The translations under genes were made by a program, and so were the position numbers. Below are positions 9,854 through 19,373 of a stretch of DNA of 64,000 bases, in pieces; the first letter of the stretch is position 1, and the number at the start of each line of letters is the position of its first letter. Under the pieces are notes generated by a model that was given only the letters and a program-made list of their open reading frames with translations, ran no database searches and was not told the DNA's origin. Source of the DNA: Vibrio sp. S17_S38 (GTDB lineage: Bacteria > Pseudomonadota > Gammaproteobacteria > Enterobacterales > Vibrionaceae); assembly GCF_014694375.1 (NCBI RefSeq), contig NZ_JAAUWW010000016.1, positions 30,342 through 94,341 of the forward strand. The letters are read 5' to 3'.

Positions 9854-10836
9854 AAATTATCCTTATTTAGAATTTTATCGGTAACTAAACCCTGATAGCC
9901 ATGCAAATGAAATTTGGTGAGCTGTTCTATTTGTTCAGGTGTTTCAATTTTTGTTGCGATAGTTTTAATCTCAAGGTTATTTGCTATCTGTAAAATAGCA
10001 TTTAGTACATCGGCTTTATTTTGATTTTCAATTTTTACAGTATAAGCAAAGTCTAATTTGACATAACTTGGTTTAAATTCATTCAAATACCCGATCGCGC
10101 TAAAATTATTACCAAAATTATCGATTCCAAAATGATAATTATATTGGTGGATAATATCGCAGAATTGACGAGCATTTTCATGGTGTCGAATGAAAGCACT
10201 TTCTGGGATCTCAAAAATAAGGTGTTCTGATAGATGGGGATGGCTGTGCAGTTTATTGTGTAACCAACGCAAGAAATTAGCACTATTAATACTATTGATC
10301 GTGATATTCACGGCAACGGGTTGAAGTGTAAGTTCAGCATTAAGTTGAGCAAAGACAAGTTCAAGAACGTGCATATCAAGCAGTAAACCTTCCGGCTCAT
10401 ATGAAATAGCGTTGATAAATTGTTTGGTTAATAATTGTCTCTCGTCTTGTTGGATGTAAGGGAATATTTCATTGTGTATTGTACGGTAGGTATTATCGAT
10501 GGCTTTTTGTGTATCTAACCCTATTTGCCTGTTTGCGACTGCATGTTTGATGAGCTTTTGCCATTGTTTTTGCGTCCTAATTTCTACTTCAGGATTTGCA
10601 TCTTGGTCAAATAAAGCAATAGTTCCCTCAGACGTTATACGGGCCTCTTGAATGGCAATGCGGGCTTTATGTAACAGCTGGTCAGTGTTATCACTTTGTT
10701 GAATGGAAACGATACCCACCATAGCTTGATCGGGTGTTACGCCAAATGGATCAGGTTGTAACTCCGTCGCGAGATTAAGGATTTTTTCCGCTAACTGGTT
10801 TAAATCCTCGACGGCCATATTCGGAGTGGTAATAGC
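9850..10836 (-). pseudogene. LapD-like c-di-GMP receptor, N-terminally truncated
   Basis: Open frame with an ATG at 10818. The product starts in the last third of a GGDEF-type domain ([12 protein letters not shown], then KARIAIQEARITSEG) and runs into a degenerate EAL domain. The EAL signature is replaced by HNEIF, and DDFG by IDNFGNNF, so it should bind but not cleave c-di-GMP, as LapD does. The HAMP and periplasmic output parts are missing. GGDEF-like coding seems to continue to about 10836 (AITTPN), then a stop appears at 10864-10866. LapD controls the periplasmic protease LapG and so adhesin release. Without its N terminus this copy cannot do that job. Confidence 0.75.
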
Positions 10837-12378
10837 GGGACGATCACGACAGAATCTGGAACATTAGATAGCTTGATTTTTAATCCGGGTGATGCAAACA
10901 GTACCAATTGGGATGGTCAATTAGGTGTGGATATTCGTTCGGTTGATAATGGTGTGGTAGCTGGTGATGATCTTGCTGTTATAACCAGTATCGATGTAAA
11001 TGTGAGCGCGGTGAATGATGCACCTGAAAATAGTTATAACGGCATAATTATTGATGAGAATAACCCTGCTGTTATCAATGCTGTTGAAGGAACGCCTATT
11101 CTCATTACTGGATTATCCATTTCTGATGTGGACGCAGATGATACCGATGGCAGCCAAATGAAAGTGACGCTTGATCCGAATGGCAATGGTAGTTTATCTA
11201 TACCTGATGGCTATTCGGGAAGTGTCACAATTGAAGATAATAATGGAAAGTTAACACTGACAGGTTCATTAGATGCGATTAATGATCTATTAAATGGCGG
11301 AATAAATTATCAACCGGCGACGAGTGGTGAGGCGACTATTACCATGACCACTGATGATATGGGAAATACAGGTTCCGGTGGTGCGTTGACGGATGTGGAT
11401 CAAATCCAAGTGGCAGTTTCGGATGCTCCATTCTCCAGAATGATGTCAAGTGTGGCACTTAAGCCATTAATTCCTACTATGTCGGTCACGGCTTCACAAT
11501 TAGCGCTTATTCCATTACTTGGTTTGCTCGGTGAGCATGTTCAAGCTGCTGAAAATACGCATGTCGAAGTACAAAACCTAGATTCAGGCAAAATTGTGAA
11601 TTCGTATGGAGAGCAACTTGGCGAACAGCAAGATGATGGAACTTGGATGATATCATCACAAGACTTGGATAATGCATATATTGAAGATATGTCTGAAGGC
11701 GAGCATTCCTTTAATGTAGTTACAGTAACCGACAACAATGATAGTGATGATGGTACTTCGGTTACTTCTCAATCCGTTACTGTTGACGTTGATATTCAAC
11801 CAAGCAGCCAAACCACGTTAGAGGCGCATGATTCTTCACAAGTTTCGATGGTGGTGGATGGTGATAAAGATTCATTATTGCTGGGTAGCGATGGTAATGA
11901 CATTCTTATTGGTGGGGCTGGAGACGATATTCTTGTTGGAGGTTTAGGTTCGGATATTTTAACTGGCGGCCAAGGCAATGATGAATTGTGGGGCGGTGAA
12001 CGTAATGCTCTTAATGGTGTATTGGGTGACGGTGTCGAAGATACATTCACTTGGCATAAAGGCGATCTTACCGCAGTAGCCAGTACCGATGTGATTAAAG
12101 ATTTTGAAATTGGCATTGATAAGATTGATATTCGGGATCTCTTTAGTGACTCTGATGGTCATGTAGGAATTCAAATGGATGAAATGCTTAGCCACCTACA
12201 AGCTTCAGACGTCGATGGTAAGATCAATCTAAAAGTGACCTCGGAAGATGGCAGTTTAAGTCAGAATATTGTAATAGATAATGTCAGTGCCGCTGATTTA
12301 GGGTCTGGTTCTTCTTCTGCTGATTTGGTGAATAGTTTATTTGCCCATGATGTTTTTAAAGTGGACCATATTTCTTAA
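10834..12378 (+). pseudogene. RTX adhesin, C-terminal fragment
   Basis: About 510 residues in frame with no proper start codon (TTG at 10873 is the first nominal start, with no ribosome site). Contents in order: the end of a cadherin/VCBS-like adhesin repeat ([18 protein letters not shown]), a linker with an odd hydrophobic stretch ([17 protein letters not shown]), glycine-rich calcium-binding RTX repeats ([20 protein letters not shown], in part), and a C-terminal type I secretion signal domain ([19 protein letters not shown]). It is the export end of a much larger surface adhesin, the natural cargo of the exporter next door. The remainder of the gene is absent at a sharp junction near 10,835. 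Confidence 0.8.
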
Positions 12379-12410
12379 AAAGGGCAATGATACATATTGG
12401 TGACCTAAAT

Positions 12411-12450
12411 AAGTGCAAACTGGAGTAAATTCCAGTTTGCACTTTTTATT
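12411..12450 (+). terminator. Terminator after the RTX adhesin fragment
   Basis: 14-bp stem AAGTGCAAACTGGA / TCCAGTTTGCACTT with a six-base loop, followed by TTTTATTTT. Confidence 0.85.
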
Positions 12451-12485
12451 TTACGGGAGATCAAAGGGTTACGCCGGAAATAACT

Positions 12486-12501
12486 TGGCATGATATTCGC
12501 T
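12486..12501 (+). promoter_or_regulatory. Candidate sigma54 (-24/-12) promoter for nasA
   Basis: TGGCATGATATTCGCT matches the sigma54 consensus TGGCAYG-N4-TTGCW, with one mismatch and the correct spacing between GG (12487-12488) and GC (12499-12500). A start near 12512 would place the first leader hairpin at the very 5' end. Nitrogen-controlled nas operons of enterics use NtrC and sigma54. I see no clear NtrC dyad upstream. Confidence 0.6.
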
Positions 12502-12511
12502 TTATATATGC

Positions 12512-12625
12512 ATATGAATGGTTTCATTATTCATAAAATCTGATTCGCACCAGGCAAAGACGCCTCTTTACATTTGACTCATTCGCCAATGAGCTAAATG
12601 TAAAGAGGCGTTTTTGTTTTTAAAA
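12512..12625 (+). promoter_or_regulatory. ANTAR-type antitermination leader of nasA
   Basis: Two short stem-loops with six-base loops of the form ANNGNN precede a terminator. P1 is ATGA-ATGGTT-TCAT (12514-12527). P2 is AGGC-AAAGAC-GCCT (12552-12565). The 3' arm of P2 overlaps the 5' arm of a very strong terminator: ACGCCTCTTTACATTT (12560-12575) pairs with its complement at 12596-12611, followed by TTTTTGTTTTT. This is the architecture bound by ANTAR antiterminators such as NasR/NasT. Binding would hold P2 and block the terminator. The regulator gene is not in the window. Confidence 0.75.
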
Positions 12626-12664
12626 GAACCACCAGATTAGAAGAATAAAGAAGAGGAATAGTCG

Positions 12665-15427
12665 ATGACAAAGCAATGCATTCAATCAGCGTGTCCCTAT
12701 TGTGGCGTTGGCTGTGGTGTCAGTATTCAAAAGGATGGCGCTATTGTGGGTGATAGAAATCATCCAGCCAATCAAGGTGCATTGTGTGTTAAAGGTTCAG
12801 CATTAGCTGAGAGCTTAAATATGCCTTCACGTTTACTGTATCCTCGTGTTCATGGTGAACAAGCGAGTTGGGAGCATACGATCGAAATGATCAGCTCGAC
12901 TATGCATCGTATTGCTCAAGAAAGCGGTCCTGAATCGATTGGAATGTATGTCTCAGGCCAGTTGCTCACTGAAGATTATTATGTCGCGAATAAACTGATG
13001 AAAGGATTTATTGGCAGCAGTAATATCGATACCAACTCTCGCTTATGTATGTCATCTGCGGTGGCCGCTCATGTACGATCTTTTGGTGAAGACTTAGTAC
13101 CAGTCAGTTATGACGATCTATCTAAGACGGATTTAATTGTCATTGTGGGGGCTAATACCGCTTGGACGCATCCCATTGTATTTCGTCGTATACAGCAAGC
13201 GCGAGAAACGAACCCTAACCTCAAATTAGTCGTGATCGATCCACGTAAAACCGTTACCGCAGAGCAAGCTGATTTGCATTTAGCGGTGGCTAATGATGGG
13301 GACGTTTTGCTCTTTAACGGGCTATTACGCTATCTATTGGATAATCAAACTACAGAAAATCAAACCATCGATTTTTCCTTTGTTGATCAATTTACCCAAG
13401 GTGTAGATGACATTATTGAAGAAGTGAAGTCGGAACAATACCAACTCCGCCACGTTAGCCAATCCTTAAATATTGATTTGAACATTTTAGCGTCTTTTTA
13501 CCAATGGTTTGCGGCGACACCGACAGCCGTGACTTTATTTTGCCAAGGCGTTAATCAGTCTGAATCGGGTACAGATAAAGCGAATGCTATTATTAATGCC
13601 CACTTGTTAACAGGAAAAATAGGCAAAGCAGGCTGTGGTCCTTTTTCTATCACAGGGCAACCTAATGCGATGGGTGGACGAGAAGTGGGAGGTTTAGCGA
13701 ATCAGTTAGCCATTCACCGTGGGTTTGACGATGAATCAATTAAACAAGTTGAAGCATTCTGGCAAGCGCCAAACATAGCTAAAAAAGCAGGGTTGAAATC
13801 GGTCGATTTATTTGATGCAATTGAGCAAGGCAAGGTTCGTTTTATTTGGATAATGGCTACTAATCCCGTGGTGTCATTACCGGATAGTGACAAAATACGC
13901 CGAGCATTAGAAAAGTGTGAATGTGTAGTTGTGTCCGATATTACTGCGAATGCGGATATTGCTCAGTATGCGGATATCCTTCTTCCTGCAGCAGGTTGGG
14001 GTGAAAAGCAAGGTATGGTAACAAACTCAGAGCGTTGCTTAACTCGTCAACGGCAGTTTATTCAACCTCCCGGTGAAGCCAAGCCTGATTGGTGGATGGT
14101 TACTGAAGTAGGTAAAAAAATATGCGAGTTAATGGAGGTTGATTCAGGATTTGAGTTTGCCAGCGAAGCAGATGTTTTTCGTGAATATGCAGCGATGACT
14201 GGTTTAAATCAACATACACCGTTACAACTTGATATTTCTGCACTATCAACCTTAACCGATCCTGAATACCAATCTTGGTTACCCCAGCGCTGGCCTCTTC
14301 CTAAAATTATCACCCTGAAATCAGAATCAAATAAAAATGATCCAAAAAATATTGATGTATTACGTCATAAAACTGATGTATTCCGTAATAAATCTAATGA
14401 GGGCATTGCTTTTCCGACCGATTCAGGAAAAGCCAATTTTGTATTAACCAAGCCAAATTTTCATCGTGCTTTGGATAAGGGGCGCTATTGGTTAAATACT
14501 GGTCGTCAACGTGATCAATGGCACACCATGACTCGCACAGGACATATTGCTCATTTATCGGCAACAGAAGTTGAGCCGACGATATATATGAATAGCCTTG
14601 ATGCCGAGCAAGCTAAGTTAAAAATTGGGTATCTGGTTTGCGTTCATCAAGGCGGAAATGATAATAAAAAAAGTGTCACCGCTAAGCTGTCTATTGACGA
14701 TAACTTAACGCATTCACAAGTTTTCATGTCGATGCATTGGGCTGGAGAATACGGTAAAACCAGTCAAGTGAATGCGGCCATGCAAAGAATTGTCGATCCG
14801 CATTCGGGTCAGCCAGCGTTTAAATCCCAAATTGTGGATATTACCGCGATGGAGGTTGCTAGTTACGGTATATCTGTGGGCATTAATTTGACTCTCAATC
14901 GTTGGGATTACCTCAGCCTACAGCATGTTAATTATCAAGACAAAGCCATTACATCCAGTTATCAAAAAGGTATATGGCGATTTGCCCATCGAGCCACTAT
15001 TACTAAGCTCGAAATTCAAGCACAGATAAAAAAAGAGCATCCTCGATGTAAGTTTTTAAGCTTAGATCATGAAAAGGGTTGGGGCATGGTCGCCCTCGTT
15101 AACGATACTATAGTTTGCGTCGTTTCAATTAGTGATCAGCCTGTGGCCTTATCGTCAGAATCTCTCATTCCATTAATCAATCAAAAGTTAAAATTAACCC
15201 AAGTACTGAGTGCACTGTCGTCTTCTCAAGATCAGCAGTCTACGTTGATTTGTAGCTGCTTTAGAGTGACTGAACTGGATATTCTACAAGTATTAGAAAC
15301 TCGCCCCTCAGTATCATTGAGTGATTTACAAAGTGCCTTGAAGTGTGGCACCAATTGCGGTTCATGTTTGCCAGAAGTGAATCGTTATTTGAAATCTAAA
15401 ACGATAGATGTGATGACAGTGAAGTAA
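12665..15427 (+). CDS. nasA: Assimilatory nitrate reductase catalytic subunit
   Basis: 920 residues, a cytoplasmic molybdopterin enzyme that reduces nitrate to nitrite for nitrogen assimilation. The N terminus has the 4Fe-4S cluster motif CPYCGVGCGV and the fourth cysteine in GALCVKG. The middle carries molybdopterin-binding regions (IVIVGANTAWTHP, TGQPNAMGGREVGG). A C-terminal BFD-like 2Fe-2S domain (CSCFRVTE, then CGTNCGSCLPEV) ends the protein, as in Klebsiella NasA. An AGAGGA site lies eight bases before the ATG. The nitrite reductase genes nirBD are not nearby. The siroheme gene follows 87 bases later. Confidence 0.93.
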   Translation: MTKQCIQSACPYCGVGCGVSIQKDGAIVGDRNHPANQGALCVKGSALAESLNMPSRLLYPRVHGEQASWEHTIEMISSTMHRIAQESGPESIGMYVSGQLLTEDYYVANKLMKGFIGSSNIDTNSRLCMSSAVAAHVRSFGEDLVPVSYDDLSKTDLIVIVGANTAWTHPIVFRRIQQARETNPNLKLVVIDPRKTVTAEQADLHLAVANDGDVLLFNGLLRYLLDNQTTENQTIDFSFVDQFTQGVDDIIEEVKSEQYQLRHVSQSLNIDLNILASFYQWFAATPTAVTLFCQGVNQSESGTDKANAIINAHLLTGKIGKAGCGPFSITGQPNAMGGREVGGLANQLAIHRGFDDESIKQVEAFWQAPNIAKKAGLKSVDLFDAIEQGKVRFIWIMATNPVVSLPDSDKIRRALEKCECVVVSDITANADIAQYADILLPAAGWGEKQGMVTNSERCLTRQRQFIQPPGEAKPDWWMVTEVGKKICELMEVDSGFEFASEADVFREYAAMTGLNQHTPLQLDISALSTLTDPEYQSWLPQRWPLPKIITLKSESNKNDPKNIDVLRHKTDVFRNKSNEGIAFPTDSGKANFVLTKPNFHRALDKGRYWLNTGRQRDQWHTMTRTGHIAHLSATEVEPTIYMNSLDAEQAKLKIGYLVCVHQGGNDNKKSVTAKLSIDDNLTHSQVFMSMHWAGEYGKTSQVNAAMQRIVDPHSGQPAFKSQIVDITAMEVASYGISVGINLTLNRWDYLSLQHVNYQDKAITSSYQKGIWRFAHRATITKLEIQAQIKKEHPRCKFLSLDHEKGWGMVALVNDTIVCVVSISDQPVALSSESLIPLINQKLKLTQVLSALSSSQDQQSTLICSCFRVTELDILQVLETRPSVSLSDLQSALKCGTNCGSCLPEVNRYLKSKTIDVMTVK

Positions 15428-15514
15428 TACGGCGGTTCAATAACTGCTACTCACAAAATTGTTGTAAAGGTTAGTGTGAGGCTGATGTAATAAACTGAAT
15501 AGTAAGGATAAATT

Positions 15515-16393
15515 ATGATAATGGATTGCTCAGCATTAGATGCCATAAGTAAAATAAATAGAATAAAAACGATAACGGGTGATATTCATTGCCGTCTAAA
15601 AAGACAATATGGCCGTGTACTTCTTGTGGGCGCCGGCCCTAATGACCCTGAATTACTAACAGTAAAAGCTTATAAAGCAATCGAACAGGCCGATGTTGTC
15701 GTTTTTGACCGTTTAGTTGGACAAGATATTTTAAATTTGATCCCAGATGATTGTCAGCAGATTTATGTTGGAAAACGTTGTGGTCAACCGAGTTTAAAGC
15801 AAGATCAGATTAATCAAATATTAATAGAGCAGGCGAAACAAGGAAAACAAGTCGTACGCTTAAAAGGAGGAGACCCTTTTATTTTTGGCCGAGGTGGTGA
15901 AGAAGCTTTAGCCTTAGTTGCAGAGAATATTGAATATGATGTGATCCCAGGTATTACGGCGGCGATTGGATGTGCTGCAACGGCTAAAATACCACTTACG
16001 CATCGGAATATTTCTCGTAGCGTAACCCTTGTGACTGGGCATGTGACTAGTGGCGCATTCTCATCATGGGCAGGTTTGGTGTCTAGTGGGCAAACGTTAG
16101 TTTTTTATATGGGATTAGAGCAAGCTTTAAATATTCAACAAGGGTTAATGAGCGAAGGGCTAAATGCAGATTTTCCATTAGCCATTATAGGCAACGGATG
16201 CAGTGAAAATCAGCAAGTTCATGTGAGTCAAATTTCAGATCTTGTCAGGCTTGCCAATGATCTTAAAGGTTTAAGCCCCGCTCTAATCATCATTGGTGAA
16301 GTGGTAACCTTACGCAAACAATTACTGCAACCGGCTTATAAGAATGAAGAGCTTTCAATGGAAGCGGTTATGGGGGAATTAATGGAAGCGTAA
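15515..16393 (+). CDS. cobA: Uroporphyrinogen-III C-methyltransferase (siroheme/cobalamin branch)
   Basis: 292 residues. Recognisable SUMT motifs are LLVGAGPNDPELLTVKA, VRLKGGDPFIFGRGGEE and GITAAIGCAA. It methylates uroporphyrinogen III with SAM to precorrin-2, the first step to siroheme, the cofactor of assimilatory nitrite and sulfite reductases. A 35-residue N-terminal extension precedes the core. TAAGGA sits six bases before the ATG. It follows nasA on the same strand without a terminator, so it is probably part of the nitrate-assimilation operon. Only the methylase is present, not the CysG oxidase/ferrochelatase half. Confidence 0.92.
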   Translation: MIMDCSALDAISKINRIKTITGDIHCRLKRQYGRVLLVGAGPNDPELLTVKAYKAIEQADVVVFDRLVGQDILNLIPDDCQQIYVGKRCGQPSLKQDQINQILIEQAKQGKQVVRLKGGDPFIFGRGGEEALALVAENIEYDVIPGITAAIGCAATAKIPLTHRNISRSVTLVTGHVTSGAFSSWAGLVSSGQTLVFYMGLEQALNIQQGLMSEGLNADFPLAIIGNGCSENQQVHVSQISDLVRLANDLKGLSPALIIIGEVVTLRKQLLQPAYKNEELSMEAVMGELMEA

Positions 16394-16438
16394 TAGCCCA
16401 GACTCTAATCCTGAGCTATTGGGAAATAGTAATGCTGA

Positions 16439-16714
16439 TTATTTTGAAGCTTTCTTAATACTGCGTTTATTGACCAATAAAGAGATCAAAAATGGGACGA
16501 AACAAAGTGTAAGCACGCCTCCCATTACACCCATTTCACCGGCTGCACTATCGGTCGGAGTGGTATATGAAACGGTATAAAGAAAACAGAGCCATGAAAA
16601 ACTGATCACTTTGGTGAAAATAGGGTAGACAGGTTTAAAAACGAACCAAACAAAGATGAGTGGTAAAAAGAAGATCCCAAATTTTAGTTTTATACTAACG
16701 AATTGTTGGTCCAT
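16439..16714 (-). CDS. Small membrane protein of unknown function
   Basis: 91 residues with three likely membrane segments (GIFFLPLIFVWFVF, ISFSWLCFLYTVSY and GVLTLCFVPFLISLLV) and a basic C terminus (NKRSIKKASK). No family recognised. Convergent with the siroheme gene, and 40 bases downstream of the terminator of the next minus-strand gene, so probably monocistronic. Confidence 0.6.
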   Translation of the reverse strand: MDQQFVSIKLKFGIFFLPLIFVWFVFKPVYPIFTKVISFSWLCFLYTVSYTTPTDSAAGEMGVMGGVLTLCFVPFLISLLVNKRSIKKASK

Positions 16715-16753
16715 CTCAAGTTCCTTGGCGGCAGAGGGATAAAATTGCAGAGT

Positions 16754-16789
16754 AAAAAACCAGCCACATTATCACGATAGGCTGGTTTT
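16754..16789 (-). terminator. Terminator of the RRM protein gene
   Basis: AAAACCAGCC (16756-16765) pairs with GGCTGGTTTT (16780-16789). On the minus strand the stem is followed by a T run. Confidence 0.7.
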
Positions 16790-16812
16790 AAATGTCTTAT
16801 TTATGACTAGAA

Positions 16813-17052
16813 TTAAACGTCAGCTTTTTTTACTCGAATTTTGCTTTTTGCCACTAATGCTTGGTTTAAACTCTCAATTGCTTTTTTGGCTTCATCTTCA
16901 TTTGGCATTTCGACAAAAGCGAAACCTTTTGATTGGCCTGTTTCGGTATCTAAAACAAGGTTACATGCACCAACAGAACCATGCTCAGAGAATAAGGTGC
17001 GGATTTCGTGTTCAGTCATGGTACGGGCAAGATTTCGAACTAAAATTTTCAT
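16813..17052 (-). CDS. RRM-type RNA-binding protein
   Basis: 79 residues forming one RNA recognition motif. RNP2 is ILVRNLA near the N terminus; RNP1 is KGFAFVEM. A short basic tail (SKIRVKKADV) ends it. The start at 17052 (MKILVRN) is chosen because family members begin there; the frame is open further upstream to 17175, but that part is not RRM-like. Bacterial single-RRM proteins of this size are often cold-induced and bind RNA non-specifically; the exact role is unknown. Confidence 0.85.
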   Translation of the reverse strand: MKILVRNLARTMTEHEIRTLFSEHGSVGACNLVLDTETGQSKGFAFVEMPNEDEAKKAIESLNQALVAKSKIRVKKADV

Positions 17053-17309
17053 AATAAACCGTTTGATATAAGGTGTTGACGTAGATTGTCTCAAAGGTTT
17101 AGCAATAGACCAAGACATTCTTACGATATATCTATTGATGGCTAAATTATTTCGATCCTCAAGTAAGCTTGGCATATCATTATCTATAGTTCAGGTTAGT
17201 TGTACTTAATCGTTATTAACTCTGTTAAAGTGGCGAGCTTTTCATTTTTAAGCTTGAATAAAAGATGATTTTCGCTAAATTACAATCACACCTAACACTA
17301 GGAATTATT

Positions 17310-17798
17310 TTGACCAATAACGATATCTTACGCCGCATTCGCTACACTTTTGACTTTAAAGACACCAACATGGTGGATATATTTAACGCTGCCGATTTGA
17401 GTGTTACCAGACAACAGGTGATCAATTGGCTAAAAAAAGAAGACGATAGCGAATTTGTAAAATGCAGCGATACGGAATTGGCCATCTTTCTCAATGGTTT
17501 GATTAATACTAAACGAGGTAAGCGTGAAGGTGAGCAACCAGTGCCCGAAAATCGTTTAACCAATAACATGGTATTTATGAAGTTGCGCATTGCACTTAAT
17601 ATGAAAGCCGAAGATATCATTGAAGCACTGGAAGCAGCAGACTTTCGTTTAAGCAAACATGAACTCAGTGCGTTTTTCCGTAAGCCAGATAATAAACATT
17701 ATCGTGAATGTAAAGATCAAATTTTGCGTAACTTCTTAATGGGAGTCCAGTTGCAATTGCGTCCAACGGATACTCACGAATATCAAGACGGCGAATAA
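17310..17798 (+). CDS. yehS: DUF1456 family protein YehS
   Basis: 162 residues with two copies of the DUF1456 module (NDILRRIRYTFDF and the related NMVFMKLRIALNM, each followed by a helix-rich stretch). Family members start TNNDILRR, which here falls on a TTG codon at 17310, with TAGGAAT seven bases ahead. A longer frame from 17265 is less likely. The molecular function is not known. Confidence 0.85.
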   Translation: MTNNDILRRIRYTFDFKDTNMVDIFNAADLSVTRQQVINWLKKEDDSEFVKCSDTELAIFLNGLINTKRGKREGEQPVPENRLTNNMVFMKLRIALNMKAEDIIEALEAADFRLSKHELSAFFRKPDNKHYRECKDQILRNFLMGVQLQLRPTDTHEYQDGE

Positions 17799-17930
17799 AG
17801 TCGTTTTCAAATTTGAAGCGATAGTGATTTTCGCTGCGTAAGCATTGTTGGCAGTGTAAGTATTGTTTGTTGTGTAATTATTATTGCTAGCAGCGTGATT
17901 AAAACTGTCGTTTACGAATACATGAAATGA

Positions 17931-17962
17931 GAAAAGGTCACTTTAGAAGTGACCTTTTTTGT
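17931..17962. terminator. Shared terminator between yehS and talB
   Basis: AAAAGGTCACTT / AAGTGACCTTTT with a TAG loop; T-rich on both strands, between convergent genes. Confidence 0.8.
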
Positions 17963-17988
17963 ATTTGTAATATAAGGCTTTGCAGTGC

Positions 17989-18939
17989 TTATAATTTCGC
18001 TTCGATCATGGCTTCCAATTTACCTTGATCAACGGCGAATGCACGGATACCTTCCGCTAATTTTTCTACTGCCATTGGATCTTGGTTATGCTCCCACAAG
18101 AATTCAGCGTGAGTCATTTTTTCAGGCTGTGGTTGAACGTCTTGATCTGCAATTAGTTTTTGAATGACTTCACCTTGGCTATCTTCTAACTCTTGTAAAA
18201 GCTGCGGACTAATAGTTAATCGGTCACAACCTGCAAGCTCTAAGATTTCACCGACGTTACGGAAGCTCGCACCCATTACCACAGTATTGTAACCATGTTG
18301 TTTGTAATAGTTGTAGATGCTGGTCACTGATTTCACGCCAGGATCTTCCGATGCATCAAAGTCACGACCTTCTTTCGCTTTATGCCAATCCATGATTCGA
18401 CCCACGAATGGTGAAATCAGGAAAACGCCAGCTTCAGCACAAGCACGAGCTTGAGCAAAAGAGAATAGTAGGGTGAGGTTACAATTAATACCTTCGCTTT
18501 CTAAAATTTCAGCGGCGCGAATACCTTCCCATGTTGAAGCTAGTTTGATCAAAATACGGTCATTTGAAATTCCAGCATCGTTATACATTTTGATCAGCTG
18601 ACGCGCTTTTTTTACGCTGCTTTCTGTATCGTACGAAAGACGAGCATCGACTTCGGTTGAAATACGACCAGGTACTACGTTTAGAATTTCTTTACCAATT
18701 GTTACGGCCAACATATCGCACGTGTCTTGCACTTGTTGAGCTTTGTCTTGGCTTTGGGTTTTTGCATAAGCAATAGATTGGTCGATTAAAGGTGCGTAGT
18801 CTTCTATTTGAGCGGCTTTTAAAATCAAAGAAGGATTTGTTGTGGCATCTTCTGGTTGATATTTAGCAATAGCTTCAATGTCGCCAGTATCGGCAACAAC
18901 GGTGGTTAGCGAGCGAAGTTGTTTTAATTTGCTACTCAT
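17989..18939 (-). CDS. talB: Transaldolase
   Basis: 316 residues. Pentose-phosphate pathway enzyme that moves a dihydroxyacetone unit between sugar phosphates. Typical phrases are [10 protein letters not shown] near the N terminus, [11 protein letters not shown] with the Schiff-base lysine, and [17 protein letters not shown]. The length and start MSSKLKQL match TalB of gammaproteobacteria. It stands alone between yehS and the chitinase gene, with AAAGGTCC upstream of its ATG. Confidence 0.96.
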   Translation of the reverse strand: MSSKLKQLRSLTTVVADTGDIEAIAKYQPEDATTNPSLILKAAQIEDYAPLIDQSIAYAKTQSQDKAQQVQDTCDMLAVTIGKEILNVVPGRISTEVDARLSYDTESSVKKARQLIKMYNDAGISNDRILIKLASTWEGIRAAEILESEGINCNLTLLFSFAQARACAEAGVFLISPFVGRIMDWHKAKEGRDFDASEDPGVKSVTSIYNYYKQHGYNTVVMGASFRNVGEILELAGCDRLTISPQLLQELEDSQGEVIQKLIADQDVQPQPEKMTHAEFLWEHNQDPMAVEKLAEGIRAFAVDQGKLEAMIEAKL

Positions 18940-19373
18940 TTTAGGACCTTTAAAAGTGAATGAACCATAGTGAGAAAAAGATAAGTGGTGATATTCTTTA
19001 TTCTGGTCTTAATGCCTTACCTTTACTGGCTTCATCATCGAAATAACGAGCAAAGAAGTCAAATATAAATTTAGAAAAGTGCCACTAGGTCTCACTTTTT
19101 TTTTAGCAACCGCTTGCGTAATCGTTGGCATAAAAAAGCGTAAAACTGAAAATAAAAAACATAAAGAAATGTGGAATTTCTTTGAGGGTTTTATTTACCG
19201 TAAATATTTTTTGCGAGGCATATTTCGGATTTATGCAAAGAGTAATGAATCTTCCTATCTCACTTAAACAAATTGGGCATTAACTCGTAATCTTCAGAGT
19301 CGTCACTTGATAAGTCAGTTTATTTGGTTACTTTCATTAAAGTGAGTCATGTTGCTCTTTATGGGAGAAGGTT
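18940..19373. other. Intergenic region upstream of talB and the chitinase gene
   Basis: 434 bases between divergent genes. Only a 62-codon frame (19079-19267), rich in lysine and lacking a ribosome site, is open on plus, and I do not believe it. The region must carry both promoters, but no clear operator is visible. Confidence 0.5.

Noticed and set aside
17800..17930. Imperfect GTAAGYATTGTT repeats after yehS
   Set aside because: Only three short diverged units and no conserved structure; not a CRISPR or known repeat.
19079..19267. 62-codon frame in the talB/chitinase gap
   Set aside because: No ribosome site and lysine-rich AT-driven composition; not a known family.
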